From NCBI GenBank assembly GCA_903772945.1, contig CAICTM010000036.1, positions 96,951 to 160,950 on the forward strand: 64,000 nt of DNA, read 5' to 3'. This stretch comes from Seminavis robusta. Lineage: Eukaryota; Bacillariophyta; Bacillariophyceae; Naviculales; Naviculaceae. The position numbers were made by a program, and so were the translations under genes. This document shows positions 49,001-52,098 of this stretch, one piece after another (position 1 is the first letter of the stretch; the number at the start of each line of letters is the position of its first letter). Below the pieces are notes generated by a model. The model ran no database searches. It was given only the letters and a program-made list of their open reading frames with translations, and was not told the DNA's origin.

Positions 49001-49584
49001 TTGCTGTTCTTGCCGTCTCCATTAGCGCCGCAACGTTGTTCCAACGCTGCCGTCGCGACCCATCGCTTGTAACCAGTGTAGTTCGAGTAGAAGTAGTCAA
49101 ATTCTTCGAGGTCGATCTCCTTGGTATCCATAAAGGTCGGGACGCTGTCAATGGACTTTCCGGCCCAGAACTTACTGCGAACCAACGCCCAGTCTCCAGT
49201 CGTCTCAAAGGTGACCTTCAACTGCGGTGGATCGCTCACGAGTTCGACACAGACACTCCCCGTGTCCATGTCGCGGCCGTACCCCGCCAGGAGGGAGTGG
49301 CACTGCCGCTTATCATTGCTCCTGATATTATGCTTGTGCTTGTTGTTTCCTTCGATGCAGATATGACCGGGGGGCATTTCCATTAAGGCACGGTGGTTGG
49401 CATCAAAGGGCTGGACGATTTCAGGCATGTAGTCGGAATTGCCAGTCTTGGGTTTGGCGTCTGTGACTTGGAGGTTGGCGGCCATCCAAATCAACCCCAA
49501 GAGAAGCTTCACGACACTTTTCGTCTTGTTGTTTTTGTTGTTGTTGTTAATATTCTTCATGTTGTTAACGTTGTTGGCACTCAT
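1..49584 (-). CDS. Giant secreted Pro/Ser/Thr-repeat protein gene, frameshifted, open at left edge
   Basis: Read from ATG at 49584 leftwards. After an intact 2,411-codon start, the same Ser/Thr-x-x-Pro reading frame is recovered again and again down to base 1, where it is still open (last residues read about PTKVP). If the single-base breaks are sequence errors, the product exceeds 16,000 residues and its 3' end lies outside the window. Seen: signal peptide, two beta-type domains, Cys-Pro-Cys array, six FLGKLG-type domains, then some 14,000 residues of tetrapeptide repeats. Inferred: a secreted, heavily O-glycosylated or phosphorylated extracellular polymer of wall, mucilage or adhesive type; large Pro/Ser/Thr-rich modular proteins of this style are known from diatoms. 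Alternatives: several adjacent genes, or a decayed 3' part. The clean blocks with an unbroken frame argue against decay. The gene boundary at the 3' side is unknown. Confidence 0.6.
3979..5340 (-). CDS. Giant-protein repeat block
   Basis: Over 400 in-frame residues (Met-initiated part begins at 5223), ending in a frame break near 3980-4020. Contains two copies of the SSGHPSQMPTTEPS phrase at about 120-bp spacing. Right of 5340 the reading is shattered until about 8330. Confidence 0.65.
   Translation of the reverse strand, partial: NPTPNPSETPSTPPSSPPTPDPSSPPSDIPSSPPSTPPTMPPTPSPSETPSEIPTTDPTPIPSETPSTVPTPSPSDWPSEPPTTPPSESPSTVPSVPPSDHPSYTPTGIPTPRPSESPSDVPSDVPSPVPSSPPTPSPSETPSEIPTTDPTPPPSRSPSVPPSTPPSWIPTLHPSISPSNVPSAPPSSPPSEPPSETPTSDPTMPPSSPPTSHPSISPSSTPSSGHPSQMPTTEPSVVPTDRPSAGPSNDPTVEPTTPPSSDPSESPSNTPSSGHPSQMPTTEPSVVPTGHPSAEPSNDPTVEPTTPPSSDPSVPPSISPSDIPSTRPTGVPTRPPTKVPSVPPSRVPSESPSEEPTTVPTKPPSESPSTIPTRVPTQPPTTTRPSESPSDEPSVIPTTPPSLFPSVPPSVGPTSVPTKPPTNIPSEPPSDTPHQFLQVPSETPSRDPTMIHH
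8335..12099 (-). CDS. Giant-protein repeat block, longest clean stretch
   Basis: In-frame from about 12150 to 11110 and from 11075 to 8335 (882 Met-initiated residues in the second part), with one break around 11070-11100. Follows the 408-bp (34-tetrad) family: the phrase ggaattggagttggtgggac recurs at about 405-bp spacing (10738, 11143). This is the reference copy against which the damaged copies at 18.5-22.3 kb and 24.7-27.4 kb can be compared. Confidence 0.7.
12456..13797 (-). CDS. Giant-protein repeat block, clean
   Basis: Over 440 in-frame residues. It includes an Asp/Glu-rich run of tetrads (SDDP, TRDP, TSDP, SIEP) and the phrase SHPPSTDPTPTPSETPS. The right end stops abruptly at the lattice-breaking joint at 13797-13812. 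Confidence 0.65.
14096..15100 (-). CDS. Giant-protein repeat block, start of higher-order copy B
   Basis: A clean frame of over 300 residues with SGHPSQMPTTEPSVVPT repeats. It is a near-exact copy of 3916-4920, differing at scattered single bases (for example Thr/Lys and Pro/Leu exchanges), so true sequence variation between the copies can be read here. Confidence 0.6.
   Translation of the reverse strand, partial: TPSEIPTTDPTPPPSRSPSVPPSTPPSWIPTLHPSISPSNVPSAPPSSPPSEPPSETPTSDPTMPPSSPPTSNPSISPSSTPSSGHPSQMPTTEPSVLPTDRPSVGPSNDPTVEPTTPPSSDPSESPSNTPSSGHPSQMPTTEPSVVPTGHPSAEPSNDPTVEPTTPPSSDPSVPPSISPSDIPSTRPTGVPTRPPTKVPSVPPSRVPSESPSEEPTTVPTKPPSESPSTIPTRVPTQPPTTTRPSESPSDEPSVIPTTPPSLFPSVPPSVGPTSVPTKPPTNVPSEPPSDTPTSIPSGVPSETPSRDPTMIPSISPSQVPSENPSQVPSELPV
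18543..19298 (-). CDS. Giant-protein repeat block in higher-order copy B
   Basis: Mostly in-frame tetrads matching 8480-9060 of copy A. The flanks 15100-18540 and 19150-22300 carry frequent one-base losses relative to copy A. Confidence 0.5.
   Translation of the reverse strand: MPTPVPSQPPSEPPSEIPSEIPTTDPLYLHLGHHRSVHPVPIMDTNPHPSIPPSPIPSIPPSYVPSIPPSEPPTPHPSIPPSSTPSSDHPSSTPSSPPSLPPSDVPSDDPTRDPSMPPSVYPTPNPSDIPSEPPSSPPSEPPTGKPTPIPSETPSSPPTPIPSETPSTPPTPSPSETPSEIPTTDPTPSHRPLNFANSNPSETPSEEPSKFPSIPPTTQPTPIPSEIIRKSPLILHYSSTQPSEPQVSSHN
22408..23640 (-). CDS. Giant-protein repeat block in higher-order copy B
   Basis: In-frame pieces at about 23640-23050 and 22840-22408. Near-identical to 13500-12470 of copy A, offset about 10.1 kb, including the rare tetrads SRLPTMYP and SWIPTTPP. 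The stretch 22830-23050 between the pieces is unusually disrupted. Confidence 0.5.
23905..27383 (-). repeat. Partial higher-order copy C
   Basis: Matches about 7730-11230 of copy A and 17940-21390 of copy B. Many of its one-base gaps sit at the same places as in copy B (for example the shortened phrases around 25140-25330 and 19150-19340), as if the two were drawn from the same reads or share descent. Confidence 0.65.
27390..30650 (-). repeat. Partial higher-order copy D
   Basis: Jumps back to material matching about 5340-8480 of A and 15500-18700 of B. It is less gapped than its A and B counterparts, so it is the best guide to the true sequence of that segment. Confidence 0.6.
30541..31830 (-). 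CDS. Giant-protein repeat block, clean
   Basis: An unbroken stretch of about 430 tetrad residues (Met-initiated part 31662-30541). It follows the 408-bp family with the phrases PSSVPSPIPTTPPTP and PSDVPSTLPTPVPTP. Immediately left (24.0-30.6 kb) the reading is broken every few tens of bases, so the boundary at about 30650 is sharp. Confidence 0.65.
   Translation of the reverse strand, partial: PPSSPPTPDPSAPPSDTPSSPPSRPPTVPPTPIPSETPSDTPSTVPTPSPSETPSEVPSSVPSTIPTTPPTPNPSEVPSEIPSDVPSYIPTPSPSEVPSETPTTDPSPIPSSPPSDIPSPVPSSPPSDVPSTLPTPIPTPYPSQTPSTPPSSQPSTPPSIPPSDVPSTNPSEPPTIPPTPIPSETPSDTPSTLPTPSPSETPSVVPSSVPSPIPTTPPTPSPSEAPSETPSTVPSPVPSSPPSDVPSTLPTPSPSESPSNPPTSPPTPDPSEPPSEIPSTPPSRPPTIPPTPNPSETPSEIPSTLPTPSPSETPSVIPSNVPSPVPTTPPTPIPSEPPSDTPSLNPSPVPSSPPSEKPSTLPTPIPTPNPSETPSTPPSPPTPTPSETPSEEPSTFPSIPPTTQPTPSPVNVHQKSPLILPLLLQHQAQ
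33318..34690 (-). CDS. Giant-protein repeat block, three in-frame pieces
   Basis: Tetrad frame readable at about 34690-34220, 34090-33640 and 33602-33318, separated by single-base changes. The content matches 12456-13797 and 22555-23830, so this is a third, more diverged copy of the segment encoding SPPSEPPTGKPTPIPSETPS. Confidence 0.55.
34885..35703 (-). CDS. Giant-protein repeat block with clear 408-bp units
   Basis: Three successive units recur at about 34888, 35298 and 35706, a spacing near 408 bp, that is 34 tetrads or 136 residues. The phrase SDVPSYVPTPSPSEVPSDTP marks each unit. Breaks occur near 35460 and 34700-34960. Confidence 0.6.
   Translation of the reverse strand: MKHQSKCLLMCLRMYPRLAQVRCQVTPLLLIRHRFLPANLVKIPVLYQRQFQLQIHQRVHQSHHHHHQQLILQHRHLKYHPSPPSKPPTIPPTPNPSETPSDTPSTVPTPSPSETPSEVPSMPPSVLPTSPPTPNPSETPSTVPSDVPSYVPTPSPSEVPSDTPTTDPSPVPSSPPSENPSTLPTPIPTPNPSESPSIPPSSPPTTHPSAPPSEIPSSPPSKPPTIPPTPNPSETPSDTPSTVPTPSPSETPQKCLQCRHRFYLRPTNPKPQ
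36129..36947 (-). CDS. Giant-protein repeat block
   Basis: About 270 in-frame residues. An exact direct duplication of about 96 bp (two copies around 36385-36545) repeats the phrase encoding SEVPSRVPSHVPT. The frame is lost between about 36000 and 36130 and near 36545-36575. Confidence 0.55.
   Translation of the reverse strand: MPSSVPSTIPTTPPTPNPSEPPSRTPSDVPSYVPTPTPSELPSETPTTVPSPIPTTPPSEPPSLIPSNTPSVVPSSPPTPIPTPDPSETPSISPSILPSTPPSAPPSEVPSSPPSKPPTIPPTQSSETPRHTITVPTPSPSETPSEVPSRVPSHVPTETPSDTPSTVPTPSPSETPSEVPSRVPSHVPTTPPTPNPSEIPSETPSLYPSPVPSRPPSDVPSTRPTPVPSPIPSETPSTPPSFLPSTPPSAPPSEVPSSPPSQPPTIPPTPIQ
37082..37702 (-). CDS. Giant-protein repeat block
   Basis: In-frame tetrads from 37702 to about 37390, after which missing bases (for example near 37260-37315) shift the reading. 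Belongs to the 408-bp family. The stretch 37720-37930 on its right side contains several short breaks. Confidence 0.5.
   Translation of the reverse strand: MPSDVPSYVPTPSPSEVPSETPTTDPSPIPSIPPSDVPSTTPTPIPTPNPSETPSTPPSEKPSTRPSETPSTPPSAPPSDIPSSPPSRPPTTPPTPNPSETPSETPQQFQHQVLLKHHLRCLLVFLLLFPPHTNTYPSEVQVMTPSSIRHLFLRSHLVKCPVHSRLQSQHQTHPRHHQSLHHLHQLQSLHLTHQRPHQLLHRPHHT
37915..38919 (-). CDS. Giant-protein repeat block with irregular tetrads
   Basis: About 330 in-frame residues of Ser/Thr-x-x-Pro repeats, less regular than neighbours and rich in unusual tetrads (STVP, SKMP, TRLP, SYSP). A 60-bp internal duplication at about 38505-38605 repeats a phrase encoding SISPSIPPSKPP. The frame breaks near 37930, in the stretch ttgagggagtttcttttctg. 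Confidence 0.6.
   Translation of the reverse strand: MPPTPVPTPNPSETPSVPPSSPPSWQPSVVPSIPPSRMPTLHPSIPPSSIPSDTPTIPPTTPPSERPSERPSNDPTRLPSYSPSEPPSEEPSVQPSIQPSQPPTPHPSIPPSISPSIPPSKPPTTSPSIPPSISPSIPPSKLPTTPPSVPPSSSPSSDHPSVPPSVEPSTSPSDPPSGIPSVIPSMVPSEVPTSDPSIEPTGTPSQYPSTVPSEPPSKMPTAPPSSPPSRQPTIPPTPNPSETPSEIPSEVPSSVPTPVPTTPPTPSPSERPSLVPSYVPSHIPTPTPSEVPSETPSTEPSHVPSIPPSNVPSTPPTPIPTPIPSEKKLPRCAN
39833..42340 (-). CDS. Giant-protein repeat block (SEKPSTQPSDVP family)
   Basis: Continuation of the giant frame. A clean 638-codon stretch runs 41749-39833, and a second in-frame piece covers about 42340-41845, separated by single-base breaks near 41785 and 41840. The tetrads form units of 156 bp (13 tetrads, 52 residues), 96 bp (8 tetrads) and 348 bp (29 tetrads; same phrase at 40363 and 40711). 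Lys and Glu at fixed tetrad positions (SEKP) give charge alternation absent further downstream. The low error rate here makes a real continuous frame convincing. Confidence 0.7.
42349..49584 (-). CDS. Intact N-terminal 2,411 codons of the giant repeat protein
   Basis: ATG at 49584-49582; a second Met at residue 9 is possible. Order of modules: Asn-rich leader and hydrophobic signal core (about residues 23-43); R-A-L at 65-67; beta-type domain 1 (95-262) with an Asp-rich insert near 190-208; beta-type domain 2 (292-446); Cys-Pro-Cys array (495-573); Pro/Thr linker (574-634); six related domains of about 195 residues (636-2013); Ser/Pro-rich repeats thereafter. The last ~35 residues of this frame are a shifted reading: the tetrapeptide pattern breaks at a GGG run at 42464-42466, and one extra G there puts the pattern back in frame. 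The stop at 42349 is therefore probably not the real end. No transmembrane helix is seen after the signal. Function not known; secretion is well supported and an extracellular structural role is inferred. Confidence 0.88.
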   Translation of the reverse strand: MSANNVNNMKNINNNNKNNKTKSVVKLLLGLIWMAANLQVTDAKPKTGNSDYMPEIVQPFDANHRALMEMPPGHICIEGNNKHKHNIRSNDKRQCHSLLAGYGRDMDTGSVCVELVSDPPQLKVTFETTGDWALVRSKFWAGKSIDSVPTFMDTKEIDLEEFDYFYSNYTGYKRWVATAALEQRCGANGDGKNSKNDQDDDGDDEDHFHVSMVAHAEVEQVDAYAHLIPGTQQVAYAYDKTVDSEDEWYGWFEFKVNCKCEDTTSQPEEEEEKAKECPEPHHLVVQTAPERECHTIVAGAGEISMAAGTVCVKIVDENDLDVTFEAAKGWALIRNELWVGENGEGIADVPMLASGSSVDTAKFDHFANDWAGERSVNFKTSLTVDCHAEQEYRITVVAHSTVQQVDEFGMVIPGTEQDVFAFEWSRGSAKDHTWYGWVDFVVECICAGQPTRAPTTIAPSKAPTSKPTNEEIPIVSVKEGESIEGPIEPKDGERCGCGAPEPTPCPCKKETPCPCKKETPCPCKKETPCPCKTESPNCACSQPKPAPLPCGCAICPCPPPAPCCRTPSPTCGCITPGPTPEPTPGPTEKPTENPTPEPTPGPTQTAKPTPPGRSPVSPPTPQPTIGPTPSPTPDSCKKIRVIEADNFEKKPNDPNYDADEAAKKWNGSIAQDSGFTKFLGRLGRGTNEVSKTFTIRQSGPPENEDAYKATFGFSVYQIDSWTASSDKFLVKINDEVSINIGEMDSNSDSKTLNGDVSGIMWERTTSTQGINIGFGDEKDKKHYVKLQIPKNHIKNGNTIKVTFIIETDKEISEGSAGVDNYEFIAYYHCGTPGPTPSPTTTPPSPDTTPAPTPGAPTSIPSGVPSRTPTSVPSPQPTLSPTQLYCQPVVETVNQDFEGEKGKKQAEKWSDGDTKGSTAFDNGFTTFLGKLGRGNDKMYLETDIVPKAINGEGAKFEAYQTTVEFSLYQIDKWENSDDTIIIDVDGTDVDLQVMKAPTDLNKLSGKTTNGITWTRQTIQENRNIGFLTDDDKKYSVKIVIPGSLTTTDHKIKIGFKVSTSKDIQEQGAGVDDYKVKAYYTCAPTPVPTTPPTIVPSIAPSPQITSPPTQLNCQPVIENVNQSFEGDSGNNQAEKWSFGDKKGSTAESGGFSKFLGKLGQGNDKMYLETDIVPKAIGGKGPEFEAYQTTVEFSLYQIDKWENSDDTIIVDVDGTDVDLQVMKAPTNLNKLSGKTTNGITWTRQTIQENLNIGFLTDNDKRYSVKIVIPGSIIQDNKIKIGFKSLLQDIQEQGAGVDDYKVKAYYTCAPTPVPTTPPTIVPSIAPSPQITSPPTQLNCQPVIENVNQSFEGDSGKKQAEKWSFEDKKGSTAEGGGFSKFLGKLGQGNDKMYLETDIVPKAIGGKGPGFEAYQTTVEFSLYQIDKWENSDDTIIVDVDGTDVDLQVMKAPTDLNKLSGKTTNGITWTRQTIQENLNIGFLTDNDKRYSVKIVIPGSIIQNNKIKIGFKVSTSKDIQEQGAGVDNYKVKAYYTCAPTPVPTTPPTIVPSIAPSPRITQKPTTLCCQPVVDKVSQDFEGDSGKKQAEKWSFGDKKGSTAEGGGFTKFLGKLGQGNDKMYLETAIPEESEDCVGTKYNAYKTTVEFFLYQIDKWENSDDTIIVDVDGTDVDLQVMKDPTSQNKLSGKTSNGITWTRETIQENRNIGFLGDNDKKYSVKIVIPGSLTNDLKLKIGFKVSATNEITQQSAGVDDYEVKAYYTCAPSPVPTTLPSTVPSAAPSPPVTPKPSILCCQPVIDRVDQNFEGEEGKKQAEKWSNGDKKGSTAGGGLLANIRNKLGLGNEKNQPEKLSDGDTKALTAQGGGFTTFLGKFGQGNDKMCLETSIPAEADDCKDPKYDAYKTTVEFSLYQIDKWESSDDAIIVVLDGTEVNLQVMKDPTSQNKLSGKTSNGITWIRETIQERNIGFLDDEDKKYYVKLTIPGSLTEKDKKIEVCFKVSASKDIKEQSAGVDDYKVKAYYTCAPSPVPTTPPSSAPSASPSKPSYSPSSPSSMQPSPISDVPTGSPSRSPSSPPSRVPSESPSKSSDSPTESPSEAPSEPPSKQSSSPSRPSSMQPSPISDVPTGSPSRSPSPPPSRVPSESPSRSSDAPTESPSEAPSDAPSEAPSDAPSEAPSEVPSEAPSEAPSEAPSNYSTSPTSPPTPEPPSFPPSSVPSESPSIPPSKTPSVPPSRPPTTSPSTPPSRSPTKYPSMPPSSLPSSAYPSAPPTELPSTPPSDTPSRPPSIPPSDTPTHSPSLPPSETPTTSPSIEPSESPSNPPSLKPSEEPSSPPSEVPTRTPSAPPSQTPSIPPSSPPTPTPSKPPTTPPSDIPSQIPSAPPSDNPQHHHQKNHQKNQLHPHQMSQPLALVHHQVKLHQSHHP
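43157..43500 (-). repeat. 183-bp direct duplication in the Ser/Pro region
   Basis: Two near-identical segments offset by 183 bp (for example the same 19-mer at 43191 and 43374) encode a 61-residue block containing SDVPTGSPSRSPS. Unlike the rest of the array, 183 is not a multiple of 12, so this unit is outside the tetrapeptide lattice. It lies just before an Ala-rich variant (repeated SEAP/SDAP) at about 43040-43165. Confidence 0.7.
43545..47679 (-). repeat. Six tandem FLGKLG-type domains, about 195 residues each
   Basis: Approximate copies: 47100-47679, 46344-46935, 45672-46255, 44994-45583, 44322-44920, 43545-44238. Each carries a DFEG-like start, GF(T/S)(K/T)FLG(K/R)(L/F)G(R/Q)G, VEFSLYQID(K/S)W, a DGT strand, GITW, NIGF, a KIVIPGSL-like strand, AGVD(D/N)Y and a final AYYxC, joined by Pro/Thr linkers. 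The FLGRFG...FxLYxIDSW signature resembles a beta-rich carbohydrate-binding-like domain found in secreted bacterial and algal proteins; this is a recollection of a pattern, not a database match. Copies 2-5 are nearly identical in DNA, so they are recent duplicates or homogenised. Copy 6 has about 40 extra residues that re-duplicate its own start. Copy 1 is the most diverged. Confidence 0.75.
47866..48102 (-). repeat. Cys-Pro-Cys array with 24-bp tandem repeat
   Basis: Residues 495-573 hold about 20 cysteines, mostly as C-x-C or C-C. The core is four copies of an eight-residue unit of the type CPCKKETP, encoded by a 24-bp tandem repeat at about 47990-48085, followed by CAC, CGC, CPC, CC and CGC pairs in a Pro-rich context. 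Closely spaced C-x-C pairs are typical of metal-binding or disulfide cross-linking segments; which applies here cannot be told from sequence. Confidence 0.8.
48247..48711 (-). other. Beta-type Cys domain, copy 2 (giant protein)
   Basis: Residues 292-446, from ECHTIVAG to VVECIC. It has GTVCVKI, WALIRNELWVGEN, ANDWAGER, TVVAHSTVQQVDE, PGTEQDVFAFE and WYGWVDF. It is uninterrupted and aligns closely with the fourth domain of the divergent gene (56430-56965), which reads WALMRNQLYVG, CDWEGER, VAHSTVEKL, PGTELDVFAYE and WYGYFDF. This is the best evidence that the two divergent genes share ancestry for this module. Confidence 0.65.
48799..49302 (-). other. Beta-type Cys domain, copy 1 (giant protein)
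   Basis: Residues 95-262. Landmarks in order: CHSLLAG, GSVCVEL, VTFETTGDWALVRSKFWAG, MVAHAEVEQ, PGTQQVAYAY, WYGWFEFKVNCKC. The pattern (G-x-V-x-V, W-x-L-x-x-x-x-x-x-G, V-A-H-A-x-V, Y-A-Y, W-x-G-W-F) resembles a beta-sandwich domain common in secreted bacterial proteins, with a conserved x-Y-V-G strand and a late I-A-H-A-V strand. I recognise the pattern but cannot name the family entry. It is homologous to copy 2 and to the domains of the divergent gene at 53263-57810. An Asp/Lys/Asn-rich run at about residues 190-208 sits in the loop that carries Pro-Thr inserts in the neighbour. Confidence 0.65.
49456..49584 (-). other. Signal peptide of the giant protein
   Basis: Residues 1-43. An Asn/Lys-rich n-region is followed by the hydrophobic core VVKLLLGLIWMAA and a polar stretch ending in TDA, a plausible cleavage point before KPKTG. 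It lacks an obvious ASAFAP-type plastid motif, so secretion and not plastid import is the simplest reading. Confidence 0.7.
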
Positions 49585-49694
49585 CTTGTTGCTGTTGTTG
49601 AATGAATGCTTGATTTTGATTTCTTTTATTGGGCGATTGCGATTGCTTTTGTTTTGTTGCTTGCTTGCTTGTTAGATCGTTCGTAGGACTTGTC

Positions 49695-50053
49695 TTGGCA
49701 ATTCGAATGGGCTAGTTTCGACTTGATTCGGCAAATTCACTTGGATTTGTATTGCTGGTAGGCTTGCTTTCTGTTCGGGTAGGTCTAGACTGTAGGTACA
49801 GTGCTTGTTTGTTTGTTGGTAGAGACAGGATGAGTTCAAAAAGAATAGTAGGTATCAACGGATCGAATTGGGCTAGAATCGAAAAGTTGAAAGGAAAGGT
49901 TATTCTTGGTGAAATCGGTTGGGCTTGATTGTCGCTACGGAACGAACTGGAACTGTTGGCTAGACGGTTGATGTTCGATTTTCTGTGTATGCTTTCTTCT
50001 GGGGATCTCACGTACGTACGTTGTCAACTCGAAGGGGCTAGTTTCGACTTGAT
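49695..50053. repeat. 33-nt direct repeat pair upstream of the giant gene
   Basis: 49695-49727 and 50021-50053 match at 30 of 33 positions, including the identical 19-mer gggctagtttcgacttgat, at a spacing of 326 bp. The first copy lies 111 bp upstream of the giant gene's ATG. Confidence 0.7.
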
Positions 50054-50236
50054 GTAGGTATGTATGTATGTGAAGGGGTAGAAGAAAAAGAAGGAAATCG
50101 ACTCTTGAAATGAAAACAAACGGAGGTGTTTGGTCTTCTAGTTTGGCGTTGGCCTTGACTTGACTTGCTTGGCTTGCTTGTGCGAAAGGGTCTGAACAAA
50201 TGGTTCTTGATTGATTACTGACGGATGGGCTGATAG

Positions 50237-50257
50237 TGATCTTGGGCTAGTAGATCA
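50237..50257. promoter_or_regulatory. TGATCT-N9-AGATCA dyad, copy 1
   Basis: Perfect 6-bp inverted arms around the spacer tgggctagt. A second copy with nearly the same spacer lies at 50661-50681. A dimeric regulator site is an inference. Confidence 0.35.
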
Positions 50258-50648
50258 ATATCGGTCGTTCAGTAGTATAATCAAAGATTGATACAGACTT
50301 GTGGGCTTGTTTGCTTGCTTGACGTTGTTGTTTGTTGGGTGGAATGAACGGGAGTGACAAAAGTCGAGAAAGATGGAATTGATTGATACTGGTAGATGAT
50401 TGATTGACGGGCTAAATCACTCAATCGGAAGGATGATCAATTCACTTCTTTCTTTGGTTCGTCGTTTGCGTTCAGTCTGACAGCGTAAACAAACAGCAGC
50501 AGAATGGCAAAACAAAAAAGCTTTGGATGGCACAATACAAACACTTCTAATCAAATGATAGATGGCTGTAATGCGGAAACGAAACCTCTGCGGTGGGATG
50601 TTGGTTGTCTTGTTGTAGGGGTTGTTGAGCAAGAGATAGAGAAGGATC

Positions 50649-50690
50649 GTAGACGGAGGTTGATCTTGGGCTAAGAGATCAATCGTCTAC
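50649..50690. promoter_or_regulatory. TGATCT-N9-AGATCA dyad, copy 2, nested in a longer inverted repeat
   Basis: Inner arms TTGATCT (50660-50666) and AGATCAA (50676-50682), spacer tgggctaag; outer arms GTAGACG (50649-50655) and CGTCTAC (50684-50690). It could form a cruciform or bind a dimeric protein. Confidence 0.35.
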
Positions 50691-50793
50691 AAGACTTCGT
50701 CTGCTACTTGCTGATGGTTAGCTACAAAAAGGCAACAAATCGATGGAAGCAAAAGAATGAGCCCAGCTTTGCATCTGGCAGCTACTAGTACCA

Positions 50794-50815
50794 TACGGTA
50801 CCGTAGCCTACGGTA
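50794..50815. repeat. TACGGTACCGTA palindrome with adjoining hairpin
   Basis: Perfect 12-bp palindrome at 50794-50805, followed by a third TACGGTA at 50809-50815 that pairs with TACCGTA at 50799-50805. Confidence 0.5.
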
Positions 50816-51203
50816 CTGACTGTGATTGATCCATCGAACAGATCGTTGATTGGCATCTTTGTTGGTAGAAGTAAACCGGCAGCTACCAGAGCTACCCATC
50901 TCCGGTCAAAAAGATCCCGTAGAAACCTACAGGAATTAAAGTACCAGAAAAGCACCAAAAAAGATCTTTTCTCTGTTTCAAAGCATGGGAAACAAATCTT
51001 GCTAAGTGCAAAACCACAGAGATAACACAGAACGTAAAATACATCTAAGTAAGTTTAGTATTTAGCGATTCACACTTTCATCTGTCTAAACAATAAAGAT
51101 ACTCTCGTCACGAAAATGTCACAGAGGTTTCTCACTTAATCGTAGTATGAAAGCAAAATCAATTGGCAAGATACTTTCATCCGATTTTAGCAAAGAGTGA
51201 CTG

Positions 51204-51226
51204 GATTAAGTAAAATTTACTTAATC
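51204..51226. repeat. Perfect 23-nt AT-rich palindrome
   Basis: Arms gattaagtaaa (51204-51214) and tttacttaatc (51216-51226) around one central A. It is flanked by two copies of caagatactttcat (starting about 51167 and 51226) and a related aaagatactctc near 51096. It may be the core of a small non-autonomous mobile element; no terminal inverted repeats were placed. Confidence 0.45.
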
Positions 51227-51906
51227 AAGATACTTTCATTGCGAAATGATACAATTGGAAGCTCTTAATGTTTCTTGCCATTTGATCTAAATAATGTGGA
51301 CCTGGAAGCTACCAGGTGTTGTGGTGATGGCCAAAGGAACAGACCAGGTCGAATCAAAAGCTGGTCGCAAGATGCTCACAATTCATTTGAGAATCCCAAT
51401 GGGATAGCTAGAAGCACCTTTGCTTTCCAGGGACATTTTCGGGCCAGTTGGGTATCTTTCTTTAGGGTTCTGTTGGCTCTTGAGGCTAGTACGGTATGGG
51501 ACCATGAGCACCCACCGGTACGACGCAGCTCTTCGACTATTAGCTGACCTAGCTAGCGGCTCTCGGGAAGATCAACACTGGCAGCATGTATGTACCCTGC
51601 GCAGCCTATGGTATGCTGATAGTGGGGCGTTTATTCTGGCTGACTGCCGGGTCCTGCCAAGATGCAGCATGCTTTTCCGTGCTTTCAAACAGGCTTTTAT
51701 CCAACTTGGTTAGGAGGAACGTATGGTATGAACTAGCTAGCTAAAAGATGAAGTATGACAACTTCATGCTCCCTCTCGTCTTCTCAAGCAAAGGGATACG
51801 GTGCGGATCAGTCAGACTTGTTTCCCTGTTCCACGGTGCATGCCGTGGGAAATTTTTGACAACTTAGCTGTCTCAAAATGTGAAGTTATTTACATCGAGG
51901 GATGAT

Positions 51907-52098
51907 TTACATGTATTTCGTTTTCAATTCAAATTGGGGGTTTACAGTTATCTTGGATGTTGTCGGAGTCCAGGCAAACAGAGCGAAAGTGATGACTCCC
52001 TTGGTATCAGGGGCAACAAACTGCCGACCAACACGGGGGCCATAGATTAGATAGGGCTTGAATTTTAAAAAAGGTTCCTCCAAGCCATCTTTGTTCTT
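51907..52098 (-). pseudogene. Possible coding remnant, 63 codons, no ATG start
   Basis: The frame between the stop ending at 52101 and the stop at 51907-51909 reads like protein (for example KPYLIYGPRVGRQFVAPDTK) with balanced composition, unlike the surrounding DNA. No start codon is present at its beginning, and no family was recognised. It may be an exon fragment or a relic of a transposable element. Confidence 0.2.

Noticed and set aside
43844-49605. Plus-strand frames opposite the six-domain region (for example 45043-45447)
   Set aside because: They repeat with the domain array and are antisense to a well-supported coding frame.
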